Both the position numbers and the translations under genes were made by a program. Of a stretch of 64,000 nt of DNA, positions 45,636 through 57,734 are shown piece by piece (the stretch's first letter is position 1; each line of letters begins with the position of its first letter). The notes below the pieces were generated by a model. The model had not been told where the DNA came from and did not search any database. It saw only the letters and a list, made by a program, of their open reading frames with translations. Source of the stretch: Mucidula mucida (lineage: Eukaryota; Basidiomycota; Agaricomycetes; Agaricales; Physalacriaceae); assembly GCA_015501055.1 (NCBI GenBank), contig JADNYV010000014.1:186001-250000 (forward strand), written 5' to 3'.

Positions 45636-46680
45636 CTAACGTTTACCGGGCAGAATATCTGCGACCAGCCCAAAGTGGTCGCTCACCCACACGTTCTCGT
45701 ATCTCAAGCCCACCCCGATGATGTCGATGTTCCTCACCTTGTACATGTGGTCTGCGGAGTGATACAGCAGCCGATCTAGTCGCCCTGGCGGCCAAATGCT
45801 TGCAGATGGCGGGCTCTGATCTCCCCATGTGTACTTGGGCTCCCCACTCTCCAGCGCGGCATCCCGCAGCCCCAGCGCGCGCACGTTGTCGTCGAAATCA
45901 GTGTCGATCGCGTTCACGTCCCCCGCGATGATGCCGCCATGAGTCAGCTTTTTCACCATCTTCTCGCACTCTTTCAGCTGTCTATAGTTCAAAAAGCATC
46001 TTGAGAATTTGTTGATCACAAAAAGGAGCCGAGATATAATACCTCATACGCTCCCATTTATTCTGCGGCCCGTTCATCGACTCGAGATGGGTATTGACGA
46101 GACGCAGCGTGTACCCCCGAAGACGGATGTCCAGCTGGATAGCCGTCCGCTCCTGTGTCGACGGCCCAAAGTTGTATATCGCCACGCCCATGATGGGGAT
46201 GCTCTTCTCGACGAGCGTGACGTTCCCGTACATGTAGTGCGGCCCAGGCCACTTCTCCGGCCCTCGGGGCGTGAGCGCAAAGTGCTCTCGGATCCACTCG
46301 TGCTCGCGGAGAGCATTGAAGCCCTGGTGATTGATCTCCTGCAGGTGGATAACGCACGGACCGGGCGAATCCTCTTCGCACTGGAAGATTGTAAACTGCA
46401 ACAGCTCGAGCGCCTTGCGGATGCGCTCTGCGGGTTTCGGGGCTTCGTAGTCGAGATTCCAGGTGACGAGCTTGATGCCATCGGACGGCTTGGTATGGTG
46501 GCCAGCCCACTCTTGCTTAGCCGGGTCAACTCTGACATGTTTCCACGCGTTATGGTGGTGGCGGAAACGATAGACTTTCAGTGGCTTCTTTGTCGTGGGT
46601 TCGCTGTTGATTAGACTGATTATAGACGCTTGATCGTCAGCCATACGGTCGATCGCAATGTGGCGTAAAATGGGCGTCAA
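45636..46680 (-). CDS. Endonuclease/exonuclease/phosphatase family protein, TDP2-like
   Basis: Two exons joined by an intron near 45983-46044 (ERM|RQLKECEKM). EEP motifs in order: TWNLD, VIHLQEI (Glu), LVNTHLES, GDVNAID (Asp, Asn) and VSDHFGLV (Asp-His). Spacing and text resemble the TDP2-type subgroup of fungal proteins that remove 5'-phosphotyrosyl adducts from DNA, though related members act on other phosphodiesters, so the function is inferred. The likely start is MADDQASIISLINSEP (46644); the frame is open further upstream. A minus-strand open frame at 46677-46976 just upstream could hold an extra 5' exon, but no good splice was found. Confidence 0.85.
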
Positions 46681-47095
46681 TGAATCGAAAGCTGCAGATC
46701 CATCAAGACGAAATCTACGGAGAGGACAGCAGTTGAGAGGCCCACCGGATGATTTCGTTCAGAAAGTTTCGATAGAATTTGAATTGTAGATCCAAGTTGA
46801 CAGAGCGACTGAACGTCTATCAACACTGTGCTTTGGCAAAAGTCAAGGTAGAATGGAACGGGAAGAACTGAAAGAAGGTAAAGAAAGGCCTCGCTAAATA
46901 CACGATCGATTTCGTCACAAGCCGGACACGAGGCGGCTACGATCTGCGGTGCCTCGTTGAATAAATGAACTTTCATTGAAAGGGCGTCTAGACGTCTGCT
47001 TCAAGGCAGGGCGCGCGCGAATACCCTGGCTTCTCTTCCACTTGTTTATAGGATGTTTGGGCATGACTATAGTACAAATTCCCTATTGTAAGTGC
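46681..47095. other. Short intergenic region with an unexplained open frame
   Basis: A 99-codon minus-strand frame (46677-46976, starting MKVHLFNEAPQIVAAS) fills most of this gap. It has no recognised domain. It may be an upstream exon of the EEP gene, a separate small gene, or chance. Confidence 0.35.
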
Positions 47096-48823
47096 CTATA
47101 GCTCCGACTCTGCTCGGCCAATCTTCTCCGAGTCCTGCTCCGCTTGCTTAGGAGCCTCTCCAAATGCCTTCAAGATGTTTAATTTGATCTTGATCTCGTC
47201 AAGCTTCGCAGGAGCAAGGCTGCGTTTCTTCAGGATCGATTCCAAGCTGTTTCGAGAATAGTGATGATGAATTGATTATCGAAAGGAAGGATCAAAGTGT
47301 AATTGGTCTCGTCAGTGAAATGGACAGAAAGCACGGGTGACTGACGTACCGGTTCAATTCCTTCTCAATGTACCCACCAGCACCCTGTATTTGCTTCTCC
47401 ATGACCCTCAGGTAATATTGGGCAGAAGGCGTTGAATTAGCAGCTGCGAGAAGTGCGCGAGCTTCGTCAACGATGGTGTCCTTGGCATCTTCAACAGCCA
47501 CTAAGAGTTTACTTGCTAGCACGTCAAACTCGCCGAGACGTCCAGCCTTTGTAAGGCGGTGAATTATTGAAGCACTGACACAACGTCCAGACACATACCT
47601 GGTCTGTCAAACCTCCTCCAACAGCACGATGGGTACCACACTTCTCGTTCAAGAAGTTGACAAAGTCCACTTCAGAACGACCGCCCTCGTAGTCAACACC
47701 ATCCTTGTTGTCCTTGGGGAAGAATTTGATTGTAGGGAAACTGCTCACTCCATACCGTTTGGCGAGGTCGGAATTCTTCTTGTCATCGGCGTCAACGTTA
47801 GCAATGATACACTGTGGAAGTCATAAGTGGAGTGTTCCACGGAACGACATCGTAGCGTACGTTGCTCTCAGGCGCGAACGCGGCGGCAACTAAATTCAAT
47901 TAGAACGTATTCCAACTAAGTCTTGATAGGCTTACCCTTCTCATACGCGGGTTTCATGTTCTTGCAGTGACCACACCATGGTGCCTAATGAACTATAAGC
48001 GTTTCAGTTCGAACGACACGGCGAGTGTCATACAGTGAACGAGACGAGGACATCCTTTGAGGGGTCCTGCAGGCATTGTTAGCTTCATATGATGACTATT
48101 TGTCACAAGACTGACCAAAACAAGGGCGTCAAATGTGTGAAGGTCGAGAATAGGGTACGAAGGTGGTGGCGGCGGCTTGATGCTTGATTTGATTGAAGTC
48201 TTTTGGGTGATGCTGCAAATGCACTTGAGCATGAACGCGCAACAATTCAACATTAACGTACAAGGCAACTAGAGCATCAAGGTCTCGTCCTGACTCGTAC
48301 GGTTCATATGTCCCATCTCCGTTGAACCATTTCAGTGCTACGAAACGGTAAGTAAATGTAATGAATTGTGGCTCTGACACGTACTTGGAAATCCCGTCAC
48401 GCCATACTTCTGGCCTAAAGGCTTTCCCTCGCCATCAGCATCGACTTTCGCGACAAAAACCTTGTCCTTTTGATGTGAAAACGCGTCCGCCAACTCCTTG
48501 TACACCGGTGCGAGTTTCTATATGATAATTAGCACGGTTCCAGGATATCTCTGAGTCAATGGTATACTTTACAGTGTCCACTAAACGTATATTCAGCAAG
48601 CAACCTATTTTAAAGAGGAAAAGACATACCACCACGGGGCAAAGCTGAAATTGGCCAAGGGTAAGCAGGACAGGGATACTTCACACGCGTTCGCTTACAA
48701 TTCAACGAGACCTGGCTTTCCCTGACCGACGACGGTGTCAAAGTTATCGGGAACTAGGTCAAGGACATTTGAGGCGGTGGCTCCAGCTAGTAGAGCAGCC
48801 GAGACGAGGGCTGAGAACAACAT
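47096..48823 (-). CDS. Protein disulfide isomerase, two thioredoxin domains plus ERp29-like tail
   Basis: The signal peptide MLFSALVSAALLAGATAS is followed by two thioredoxin domains, each with an APWCGHCK active site, and a helical C-terminal domain (KLDEIKIKLNILKAF) like ERp38/Erp29c proteins. The protein ends AESEL, a weak variant of an ER-retrieval signal. These enzymes form and rearrange disulfides in the ER during secretion. The first active site is assembled from two consecutive microexons of 15 bases (48630-48644) and 13 bases (48568-48580), the second encoding most of CGHCK. The second thioredoxin domain carries the KYGVTGFPT-like motif as RYGVSSFPTIKFFP. All phases agree. Confidence 0.93.
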
Positions 48824-49051
48824 GGTAGTTGAAGAGAAAGGAATGCTGACATTTAGACTGACGTGGAGTTTAGCGTAGGCGATTAGTCATCAATCATTCA
48901 TGCGCCCATTTGCGCCTACTCTTCCTTCCAATGTCGAACAGTACGCGCCTTTGTATGAATCCGTACAGTAATGCAGGAAATCTACTAGTAAACTCCGGTA
49001 TCGTGGCAATCACTGTCGCTCCCGAGTCGGAGCGGCGGGTAACCTGACCTG

Positions 49052-49696
49052 TTATACCTTGGGAACGCTCTCCATGCCGTCCAACTTCACAGCTTCTGCC
49101 TTAGCCATACTCTTGATCAGCGATTTCAGACGCTTACTCAGGGATCTGCTCGAGGTGAATAATCTTTTGTATTCTTCACGTGTTGCACGCTCACAACCAT
49201 CATCATATGTACTAGGAGTAACAACGTTGAACAAGAATCTGTCAAAATCTCCCAAAACTGGAGTTCGTCGTTCCGGATTACCTTGTTTGAAAGTGTCAGT
49301 GCCCTTGCTGCAACGGAGACCTGTACCCCATGCCCCACTCCCAACGCCGATGAAAGGATGATTCTGGCTAGCTGATATTCTCTCGAGCTGGACCACATGT
49401 TCCTTTGCGAGCCAATTACTGGACAGTATCCTCACACCGAACCGCTGCAAGTTACCCATATGCCTGCCTGGTCGCCAGTTTCACTGATGGGTCTGCAGCT
49501 AATCATCACAGGAACACTGATCTGTTTCGTTGATTTGTTCAACGCCTGGACGGATACAACTAGGTCCCATTACTTCGGTTTGACGCATACTCGAACACCA
49601 TATAATGTCTCGATCCGTACCGGGAAAAAGCAAGGAATCCCCCTCTTTCTCCTCCTTGCCCTCCACAATCTTTCTTTTCTCTTGAGCTGTGCTCAT
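49052..49696 (-). CDS. Hypothetical protein, uncertain exons
   Basis: The minus strand holds a plausible start (MSTAQEKRKIVEGKEEKEGD), a middle exon (KQISVPVMISCRPISETGDQ) and a long final exon (LAKEHVVQLERISASQNHPFIGVG to KSMAKAEAVKLDGMESVPKV). The last part is charged and helical with regular codon use. Exon borders are not certain and no family is recognised. It lies between the PDI gene and the secreted beta-propeller gene, starting divergently from the latter. Confidence 0.42.
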
Positions 49697-49758
49697 TTCT
49701 TCCTTCGTTCAATCGCATTCAGCCGATTCTCCACTCTTTGATTACTTTCTAGTCCACC

Positions 49759-51392
49759 ATGAAGTCTGTCGCATCTCTTCTAACGCTTCTTGTGGCGTCG
49801 ACTGCCGTGGCGCATCCCATCCGCCGCAAGTCTTCCCAGAAGGTCAGCATGGGCCAGGATCAAGGAACGCCAGTCGGCGCTGCTTATTGTGGGTTCTCTT
49901 TTCTGGCTCGTCTCGCCTCTAACTTGTTCTCTTCTCTTAGTCATTACGAATGAACCTTCCGGTAACTTTGTAGTTGCTGCCGATCTTAAAAGCGACGGAA
50001 CCATGGTGGGTATACGGTTAGAATCGGTTTGAAACTATCTAATGTCTCGTAGGTTTTGCGACAAGCAGTCAGCACGGCTGGTCTTGGAAGTCATGGAGAC
50101 GATGGCGGTGTTAACGGCCCCGACCCCTTGTTCACTCAAGGCGCGGTTAAGGCGTCCAAGTCAAGCAATGTCCTCGTCACCGTAAATGTCAGTTCCCAAT
50201 CTTTGTTCTCGCTTGGACGCGTTTTTACTCTTTATAGGCTGGCTCCAACACAATCTCTGCCTTTTCTATCAACCCCTCGAATCCCAGTGATATCTCGTTA
50301 CTCGGATTTCCGGTCGGGAGCGGAGGCGAATTCCCAGTCTCTGTCGCCATAAATAGTGCCGGAGATATGGTCTGTGCTCTGAACGGAGGTGCAGTCAATG
50401 GAGTCAAGTCAGTCATCTAACTGAGGTGTCGCCTCACAGACCCATGCTGAACAACTTTATAGCTGTTTCAAGATTGATCAAGCACAGGGCCTTGTCTCAG
50501 TCGCGAACACCAACCGCGCGCTCAACCTCAACCAGACTACCCCTGCTACTGGACCTGCTGGCTCTGTGAGCCACGTCGTGTTCTCGGAGGACAACACGCA
50601 ACTCATTGCGTCCGTCAAAGGCGTGCCACCGACACCCGGCTTCCTCGCCGTTTGGGATGTCGCAGCGGACGGCTCGCTATCCGAAGACTTCCTGTCTGTT
50701 ACCCCAGGGGAAGGCGGTCTTCTCCCCTTTTCCATGACTATAGTCCCGGGCAAGAACGCGATTCTGGCTACGGACGCCGGCGTGGGTTTCGACATCTTCG
50801 ACTTTGGGGCTATCGCCGCGAGCGCCAATTCCAGCGCGAACGCCACGGGTGCCGCTGACCGGTCCTCGGTCGTGGCGATTGACGGACAGAGCGCGACGTG
50901 CTGGTCGAGCTTCAGCCCGAAGACTGGCAACTTTTATTTGACTGACATTGGAACCTCGCTTGTTACTGAGGTCAATGTCGATGATAACCTTGCTGGGTCG
51001 CTCGTCAAGGTCAGCCTCGGATTGATTATCGATGTCTCTCATCTAAGTATTTTCTATAGCAATACGACCAGGGCGCAGGATCTGCTACGATTGACAACGA
51101 CATCGCCTCCATTGGTGATAACGAGTAGGTCTTCGAGATCTCCAGTCGCATCCTTACTTATGCTTTCTTCTAGCTTCATGTACATACTCACACCCAACGT
51201 CACCGCTGTCAATGTCATGTCCTTGGTTGCGCCAGGACAAGCCCAAATTGTGCAACAGCTCGACATTGCCGGACCAGCTGGTGCCGCTGGTCTCACCGTC
51301 AGTGAGTATCACGCTTCCTTCTCGTGTTTTCCTAGTCTCATTGATATCCAGGTGCCTCGAACTTGCAGGGCATGACCACTTTCATCATGTAA
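49759..51392 (+). CDS. Secreted seven-bladed beta-propeller (carboxymuconate-cyclase/lactonase-like)
   Basis: The signal peptide MKSVASLLTLLVASTAVAH is followed by repeated blades of the kind FITNEPSGNFVVAADL, VSHVVFSEDNTQLIASVKG, GFLAVWDVAADGSLSED and SFSPKTGNFYLTDIG. Several short introns interrupt it. The fold and secretion match basidiomycete proteins annotated as 3-carboxymuconate-cyclase-like or lactonase-type propellers, abundant in Agaricomycete secretomes but of unproven activity. The stop TAA is at 51390-51392 after MTTFIM. The GC content and third-position bias of the main exon (50470-51010) are high. No catalytic residues can be named with confidence. Confidence 0.8.
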
Positions 51393-51552
51393 CGACACGA
51401 CGCACTGGTCGCTTTCGCGCGATCTGTATTCTTTGTAGATTTAGTGTTTATATTTACTCACCGTTCATTTCTGAATTTATCTATTGGGGCTAGAGCATCA
51501 GTCAAGAGTGAATTAATGATGTCTAAACTAACAAGTATAGGGAAAGTAGGGA

Positions 51553-53315
51553 TCATGCACATGTAGTTGGAAGAAGGTAAGCACGCTTGAAGAGATCAGA
51601 GTAATCTCCAGCCACTACATCAAAGCTCGAGAGCTGAGATGGTGAAGGTATCACATGTGAGGCCGTATATAAAGTATATCCTGTCGGCGCATTGCCATTC
51701 AACGCAGACATTGTTATCGATTCCGCCGTTAGAGCAGGTACAATGACTCCAGGGCGAGGAGTTTTGATAGTAATGTCGAGGTCTGGCACTTGGGCAAGTT
51801 CATTGCGCACCTGGAAGTCGACATCAGTCCTTGTACGGGGAACACAAGTTCGTTCTTACCGCAGCCACAACTGTAAGATTATAATGATCGGCCTCCTGGA
51901 GAAGACACGACTGTGTAGGGTGGAAGAGAACGGTATCCTGAATGGGAAAGCCCGCGCCACCATTGTCATAAAACTCGTCCCCGGCGCTCGAAGATATGGA
52001 GACGTTGAAGGATGAAACTCCATTGGGCAATGATTGAGAGAAATGGTAAAACTGAATATCCCAGTAAGATGGTTCTGATGAGGTTGGGGTGAAGAGTGTA
52101 CTCACATTAAAAGCTTCCTCGAGCCCAGTCCCGGTACCAGCCATGGTGGTTGTAATGATATTGTCGGCAGGAACGTTGCCCTCGTGATCAGCATACGTCA
52201 ACTGAACGGTGAGATTTTGACCAAAGTCGGGACGCGTTTTAGTCGTGACCCGGATGTCACCACTGAATGTCAGTGTACCATCATCTGCCAACGCAAGGTC
52301 CACACCCATCGGTTTGACCGCTACGGGACTGATAACCTCCGAAAGCGTGACTGACGCGGGAACTGTATCGATCATGCGTTGGAGGATGTCCAGGCAGGAG
52401 CTCTTGAACGACGCCTCGGCAGACATGGACTGCATCGTCACGTTCCCATCAGCCCCAAAGATGCGCAGATCCGAGTTAGTGTCTGTAGGACCAACTACGA
52501 GAGGATTGGACGTTGAGCCGTTAAGATACTCATTCACAACCGTGCCGTCGAACGAAGAAAAGGTGCCGTCAAAATGCACAAAGTTCGTAGCGTTGCTGTC
52601 CCCAGTAATTTCTGGGAAATCCGAACCGTGGACGCCACCCAAAGCTAGAAAGACGCGGTGTCTGTTAGGCAGTCCTTTAGCACGCGTGGACAACTCACTA
52701 TGTCCACATGCAACCATCTTGATCATATCGGACGTGGAAAATCCTGCCTGTTCGAATTGAGCCGTCATACTCGCCAACGTATCCGTAGGCTCCGGGACGC
52801 CTTCTGGACCCGCATCAGCAGCATCAACGCGGCCCACTCTGAGCAACAAAGGCGGGCCACTACAAGCTCGAACAGCGGTATACACCCCGAGTGCAATCAG
52901 GTCTGCCATCGAGGCACGGTTGTTGTAGTAGTTGAGCATGAAGCCAAGCGTCGTATTGAACGCCTCGCCGGGGTTCTCTGCTCGCTCCGTTTCGAACATG
53001 ATAGACGCATCGAGTCCACCGCTTCCGGCAACGGCGTTGTGGGTGATCATGTCGTGAAAACCTGTCCGTACCTAGGCGAGGTTAACAACTTTGACTACCA
53101 TTGAGGAAGACACAGACTGACCCATTCAGCAGCCGTCTGTCGTCCGGCGCCCGCACTAGAGAAACTGCAAGGCGCGACACCATCTATACGCCGCTTTTGC
53201 GATATCCATTCTGCACATGAGTGATTTCTTCAAGCCAATCTTGGGGCGAAGGCCAGGTATATGCATGGACATGCGGAGCCAAGAGGACGAGGACACAGGC
53301 TGGAACAACGAACAT
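51553..53315 (-). CDS. Secreted heme peroxidase superfamily protein
   Basis: The signal peptide MFVVPACVLVLLAPHVHA is followed by a peroxidase core. The distal Arg/His region is AAEWVRTGFHDMITHN after splicing, then GSGGLDASIMFE, and the proximal His lies in VACGHTLGGVHGSDFP. The C-terminal third (FSGDIRV to DYSDLFKRAYLLPTTCA) is a beta-rich extension with Asn-linked sequons, seen in Agaricomycete peroxidase-like secreted proteins that are not classical lignin or manganese peroxidases. Substrate unknown. Introns near 53053-53127, 52640-52693, 52056-52108 and 51811-51859 splice in phase. Near 53186 the frame changes between NGYRKSG and DGVAPCSFS, which one missing base would explain. Confidence 0.82.
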
Positions 53316-53819
53316 GGACGATAGAAGAAAGGAAAAATGTGGGAAAAGAAGACGAGCAAAAGTTCAAGAGGCCATACATGGCCGTTTTAAAGATTCTGTT
53401 ACATCCGTCGACGGTAGTAATACTCTGTCGTCCGCGGAAGGTGGGTTGCCGGCTAGAACCCAGTTGTTACGGTTTCATTAAAGCTCCAAGTTCATAACGG
53501 CATATTAATGCAACGCGTGCCACTCGTCGCGTTCCGATGCAAGGGCACTAATAAGTTGAAGGCGGTTGGAGAAATCGCGAACAGATTCCGGCCCGGTGAG
53601 CAGCGCCATCACGTGCAAAGGGTGCTGCCAGCCGCCGGCGCGCATCTGAGGACGTCGATCCTATGTGCCGCCTACGCCATGACGATGCACTATCATCTCA
53701 ACCCAAGATTGTTATATTCTTGTTCGTTTAGCGTTGCCTGATTAATTTTCAGCTTTCAAGTTAAACACTTGAGCCGGCGGAGATGGCGCTCCCTGCATTA
53801 CTTTCGTGATAAATTATAA
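53316..53819. other. Intergenic
   Basis: Between the start of the peroxidase gene and the stop of TAH18. No gene supported; the right part should hold the TAH18 3' UTR. Confidence 0.5.
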
Positions 53820-55859
53820 TCAACTCCAACACTCTTCCGTCAATCTCCCTTCTCTTTCCATCGCCTGGATGTACTCCTTTGCAGCATCGCATTACGTCCA
53901 CCAAATCGTTCAACGCACAGCGCGAGTGCAGCTTTCACCGCAGTCGGCATCTTGTTGGATGATCTAACGAATAGAATTTTAGCAATGCCAATCATAAATA
54001 AATTCAAAACGCACCCCGATATGTATACATAAGCGTTCTGCTCCCCGATGAGCTTCCACATACGCTCCGCATCGTGTTCGATGAGATCCTGGACATATGT
54101 GCGCTTGACACCCTCGGGCCCATCGCGGGAGTAGGCGACACAGTACGCGAGTTTGCCTTCCTTGGCGAGCTCGTCCCATTCCGAGCCATAATGCTGATCT
54201 TTGGTGGCTGATCGACATCCGAAGTACAGCGTGTTGCCTATTGTCATGGCATTGAGCGTATATCTGTACCCATGTTGGAATACATCTTACAGTGTATGCC
54301 TTCTAATATCCGTCTTTGAATGAGAGCCCGCATCGGCGCGACACCTGTACCAGGACCGATACATATGATGGGTGTATTGCCATTCTTTGGGAGTGTAATA
54401 TACCCTCTTCGTAGCCCAATCGTCACCTTGTCGCCTGTCGATAGTTTGAGGATTTTATGGATACAATTGGATGTCTTTACCTGGCCGCAGCGTAGAAAGA
54501 TACGCAGTACAAACGCCCTTCCTCGGGACCTTTAGACGCGTCTTGTACTTGACGATCGCAACACACAATTGTACCTCCTTCCTCAGATCACTTGCTATCG
54601 AAAACTCTCTAGGCCGGAGTGGAGGGAAGACGTCGAAGATGTATTCTTTCGGCAGCTGCATGCGCGAGCTGTGGAACTCGGCTAGCACCTCGACGATGGT
54701 GCGTCGGACTTTGTGGCAGTAGTCGTATAGCTCGTCGGCGCCCTCTGGGGAGAGGAACTCGTCAAGCTTATCGGATTCTTGCTCGTCTGTGTTGAAGTAG
54801 CGGAGGTATTGGAAAAAAGTACGCCGCGGAACGGCGTTGAAGTCTAGGTAGCGCGTGAAGAGCGTTCGGAGGGTGGTTCTCTCGGGGATGTGATCCGGCA
54901 TGGACTGGTCTGTGTTCACTCTCATAAGGGCAAGCATACATCGAGATGAAGATCACGCACCCTTCTCGATATGGGATATCGTGTAGACTGCGTCGGAAAT
55001 ATTTCCCCATCCCATAGAGGTCAGAAAAGCTTCGACATTTTCTTCTGATTGTCGTGGGTGGATTACAGCGACGTCCCCAGGATTATATCTGACAGTCGTG
55101 GTTAACACGACATCGAATGTGCCCGCCGAATACGCACGCACTGTACGTCCTCGTCGAATGTAAACTCGAAATGGCGCACGTCCTGGAACCAATCGCTGGC
55201 CGTGACGCGTAGATTTGTCTTGAGCGTCGCTCGATGGTAAACCGGATCGTCCCCCAGCGGATCCTTAGACGCCTTTGCATCTGTAGGCGTCATCGCCACC
55301 CGCGCAGGCGGTACATCCGTCATCGGGCAGCAGGACCAGGCAACTCCAAGAGCTGTTGCAATACACCCAAAAGCGACTCGATCCACGGATCCAACGCGCC
55401 TTCTGTGCCGAGCATATGCTGATCGTCGCCCTCGCCGCGCGCGCATATTTCGGTCGCTCCGAGGCTCAACAGGCGCCGCGACAGCTTCTTCGCAGGCCAG
55501 CAGAAGCGCTCATACGCCGAGTCGCCAGGCCAAACACGGCAAAGTGAATATCCTCAAAGAGATCTGGGGGCAGGTCAGACCGGAGGAGCATCGACCATAG
55601 CGCGGTCATGGAGCGCGGTTCGACGCCCGAGCCCGTCGTGGAGACTATGAAGATTATGAGGCTTTCTGATATTAATTCTGCCTATCCAAAAGTCAGCATT
55701 GGTGCTTTGAAGGATGGGCAGCTTTACAGGGGAGTATGTCTCCATATCTTGTAGGCGGCAGCGCAGACCAATGCGCCGACATTGCCTCGCTACGGTGTCC
55801 GCAACGTCCTGGGCATTGCCAGTTTCCGTCGCAAACAGGATCAACGGGGTCTCGCCCAT
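53820..55859 (-). CDS. TAH18: NADPH-dependent diflavin oxidoreductase
   Basis: The N-terminal flavodoxin domain (ILFATETGNAQDVADTVARQC; TTGSGVEPRSM) is followed by an FAD domain (REFSIAS) and an NADPH domain (CIGPGTGVAPMRALIQRR, YFGCRSATKDQHYGSEW, YVYISGSSNKMP). The protein ends EYIQAMEREGRLTEECWS, typical of NDOR1/Tah18 rather than cytochrome P450 reductase because there is no N-terminal membrane anchor. Tah18 passes electrons to Dre2 for cytosolic iron-sulfur protein assembly. Several introns splice in frame. Near 53885-53895 the frame changes between CVERFGG and the conserved AKEYIQ ending, again explicable by one missing base; without it the protein would end about six residues later in unrelated text. 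Confidence 0.9.
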
Positions 55860-56289
55860 GGTCGTTGGTTATCAGATAAGGCTGAGATAAGTGCTATATT
55901 ATTTTCCAGAATAATTATTTACAATAGACTATGTTGGACTATGTAGTATGCCATGGTTCTCGGTGTGTTCGGACATGCACCACGTCTAGCTCATGCTAAG
56001 ACGCGTTACCATGGACGAGGTCTTGTGCCTGTTGAACGTCGAACGTTCACCTTTGATACAGAGTCAGGTAATTGTCAGGCGTCCTTGGCAATCCTGAGTC
56101 CAACGGCGCGCGCTCGCATGGGTCAGACTTGACTCGTCTTGTCGACCTTGAAAACTCTTGACAAGGACGCAATCTGCAGCGCGTTTCCATCGTAGACATG
56201 CTAGAGAATACAACCCATGAGGATAACAATGTAACTTGCTAGAATGTTATATATATATATAATGAGATGCAGGTAGATAGAAAACTACC
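55860..56289. other. Intergenic
   Basis: Between TAH18 start and VPS26 stop, about 430 bases. Contains a TA microrepeat near 56247-56259. No gene supported. Confidence 0.5.
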
Positions 56290-57474
56290 CTAGTTCTTTG
56301 TCCAGACAATGAGCAGAGCGATAGGAAAACGACGAGCAATGCTGACCTCTGGTATCCTGAAAATCGTAATTTCTTGTTGCTTAAAGTAACGGCGGTTTTC
56401 CTCGTCCACAAGTACGAGATTTAGGTAGTACCGCACACTGAACTTCTTGTTCACGTCACGGAATGTCGGTGTCAGATCGAATCCTCCAAGGAATAGCCGA
56501 ATGGGAATAGTTTCGCCTGCACGATGCTAAAGAAACTTTCGCGTCATAATAGTTGGCCCGCATACCTCGTACGGGAGCCCCGTCCATTATCTCAAATTTG
56601 GTCAAGGTCTCACTCTCGTTGTACTGATTGGGTGGCGTTCCTGTGGTTTCTCGTCGGACGATAGAAAGTTCCATATGTTTGATTTTGATGCGGACGAGCA
56701 GAAGAATATCTTGCCTACAATAACATCCTTTAAGTGGTATCTCGAGGTAATCTTAGCGCGGGCTTCGCAGGGAAAGCGCGACGTACTTGGACTTGTTATA
56801 TTCAAACTCAATGTGGAGACAATCTTCAATGCCGACTTCCATCTTGATCGAGTTATTTGTGTCCGGCGGCATGCGGTATGAATGAACCCATAAGTCGCGT
56901 TCTTTCGTCACGTCGGCCAGTCGTCGTGATATCGAAACTCGTATAAAGTAGCTGTACATCTGTTAGCTGCGCGTCAAGGTGAATGTAACTGGCCGATTAC
57001 CGGAGCTTAACATTGACCCCACGGTAGCTTTCAAACTGCTTCTCGACATTCTTGAAGTTAAAGTCGTAGCTCTGTGCCTGCCTCATTTCACCAGGCGCCG
57101 CGAGCTCCTGCGACAAGGACAGGAACTCGTGGTGGTGTCCCCGGTCGTAGAACAGCTCTGGCGCCGTCAGTGTCGCGTCCGCGGCCGTGCCACTCACTCA
57201 CCTATGCTTCCGACGAACTCGATCTTGATGCCCTCGTGTGTCGTCCGTTTTCCATCGCGGACGCGAATAGCTATCTGGCAGAATGAATGTCAGAAGAGAG
57301 CCACGTATGCCGCGCCGTCGTACGAACCTGACCGCTGACGGGCTCGCCGTCGTAGTAGACGGGCGCGGATCTGAGCTTATCTTTGGCGCCTTTGAGCTGC
57401 ACTTGTTTCCGAGCTTCCTCGTCGTCTAACTTGATGTCGACGTCAATGGGCGAAGCGAAAAAGTACGCCGCCAT
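56290..57474 (-). CDS. VPS26: Retromer subunit VPS26
   Basis: The start MAAYFFASPIDVDIKLDD is followed by the arrestin-like fold of Vps26: YYDGEPVSGQ, VRDGKRTTHEGIKIEFVGSIE, FLSLSQELAAPGEM, YRGVNVKLRY, RDLWVHSY, MEVGIEDCLHIEFEYNKSKY, IPIRLFLGGFDLTP and VRYYLNLVLVDEENRRYFKQQEI. The protein is part of the retromer core with Vps35 and Vps29, which returns receptors from endosomes to the Golgi. At least six short introns interrupt it. The stop is placed at 56290-56292 after IVWTKN. The gene is divergent from the hydrolase gene at 57735, with about 260 bases between starts. No frame break seen. Confidence 0.95.
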
Positions 57475-57734
57475 GAGCGTTGGGTGATGGCTACGTCTGT
57501 GGCTGTGCCAGACCAAACCTTCTGATCCTCTGAGTCTTGCTCGACATCATTGATGTTTTCAAGAAAATGAGCGTTTCTCCCTAGTCTCTCCTTTTGTGTT
57601 CCCTAGGTCAAATGAATACGCAACCGTTACAAGCAATCAGTGTCACTGTCAGTGGTTGAAAAGGTACTTGATCGGCGTCCAAATATGGAGGAGGCCCGGT
57701 TGCCGATCCAAAATTGAAGTTAGCATCCTCTATC

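Noticed and set aside
46009..46614. Plus-strand open frame of 201 codons
   Set aside because: Antisense shadow of the EEP-family exon, whose motifs on the minus strand are unambiguous.
52245..52760. Plus-strand open frame of 171 codons
   Set aside because: Antisense shadow of the peroxidase gene.
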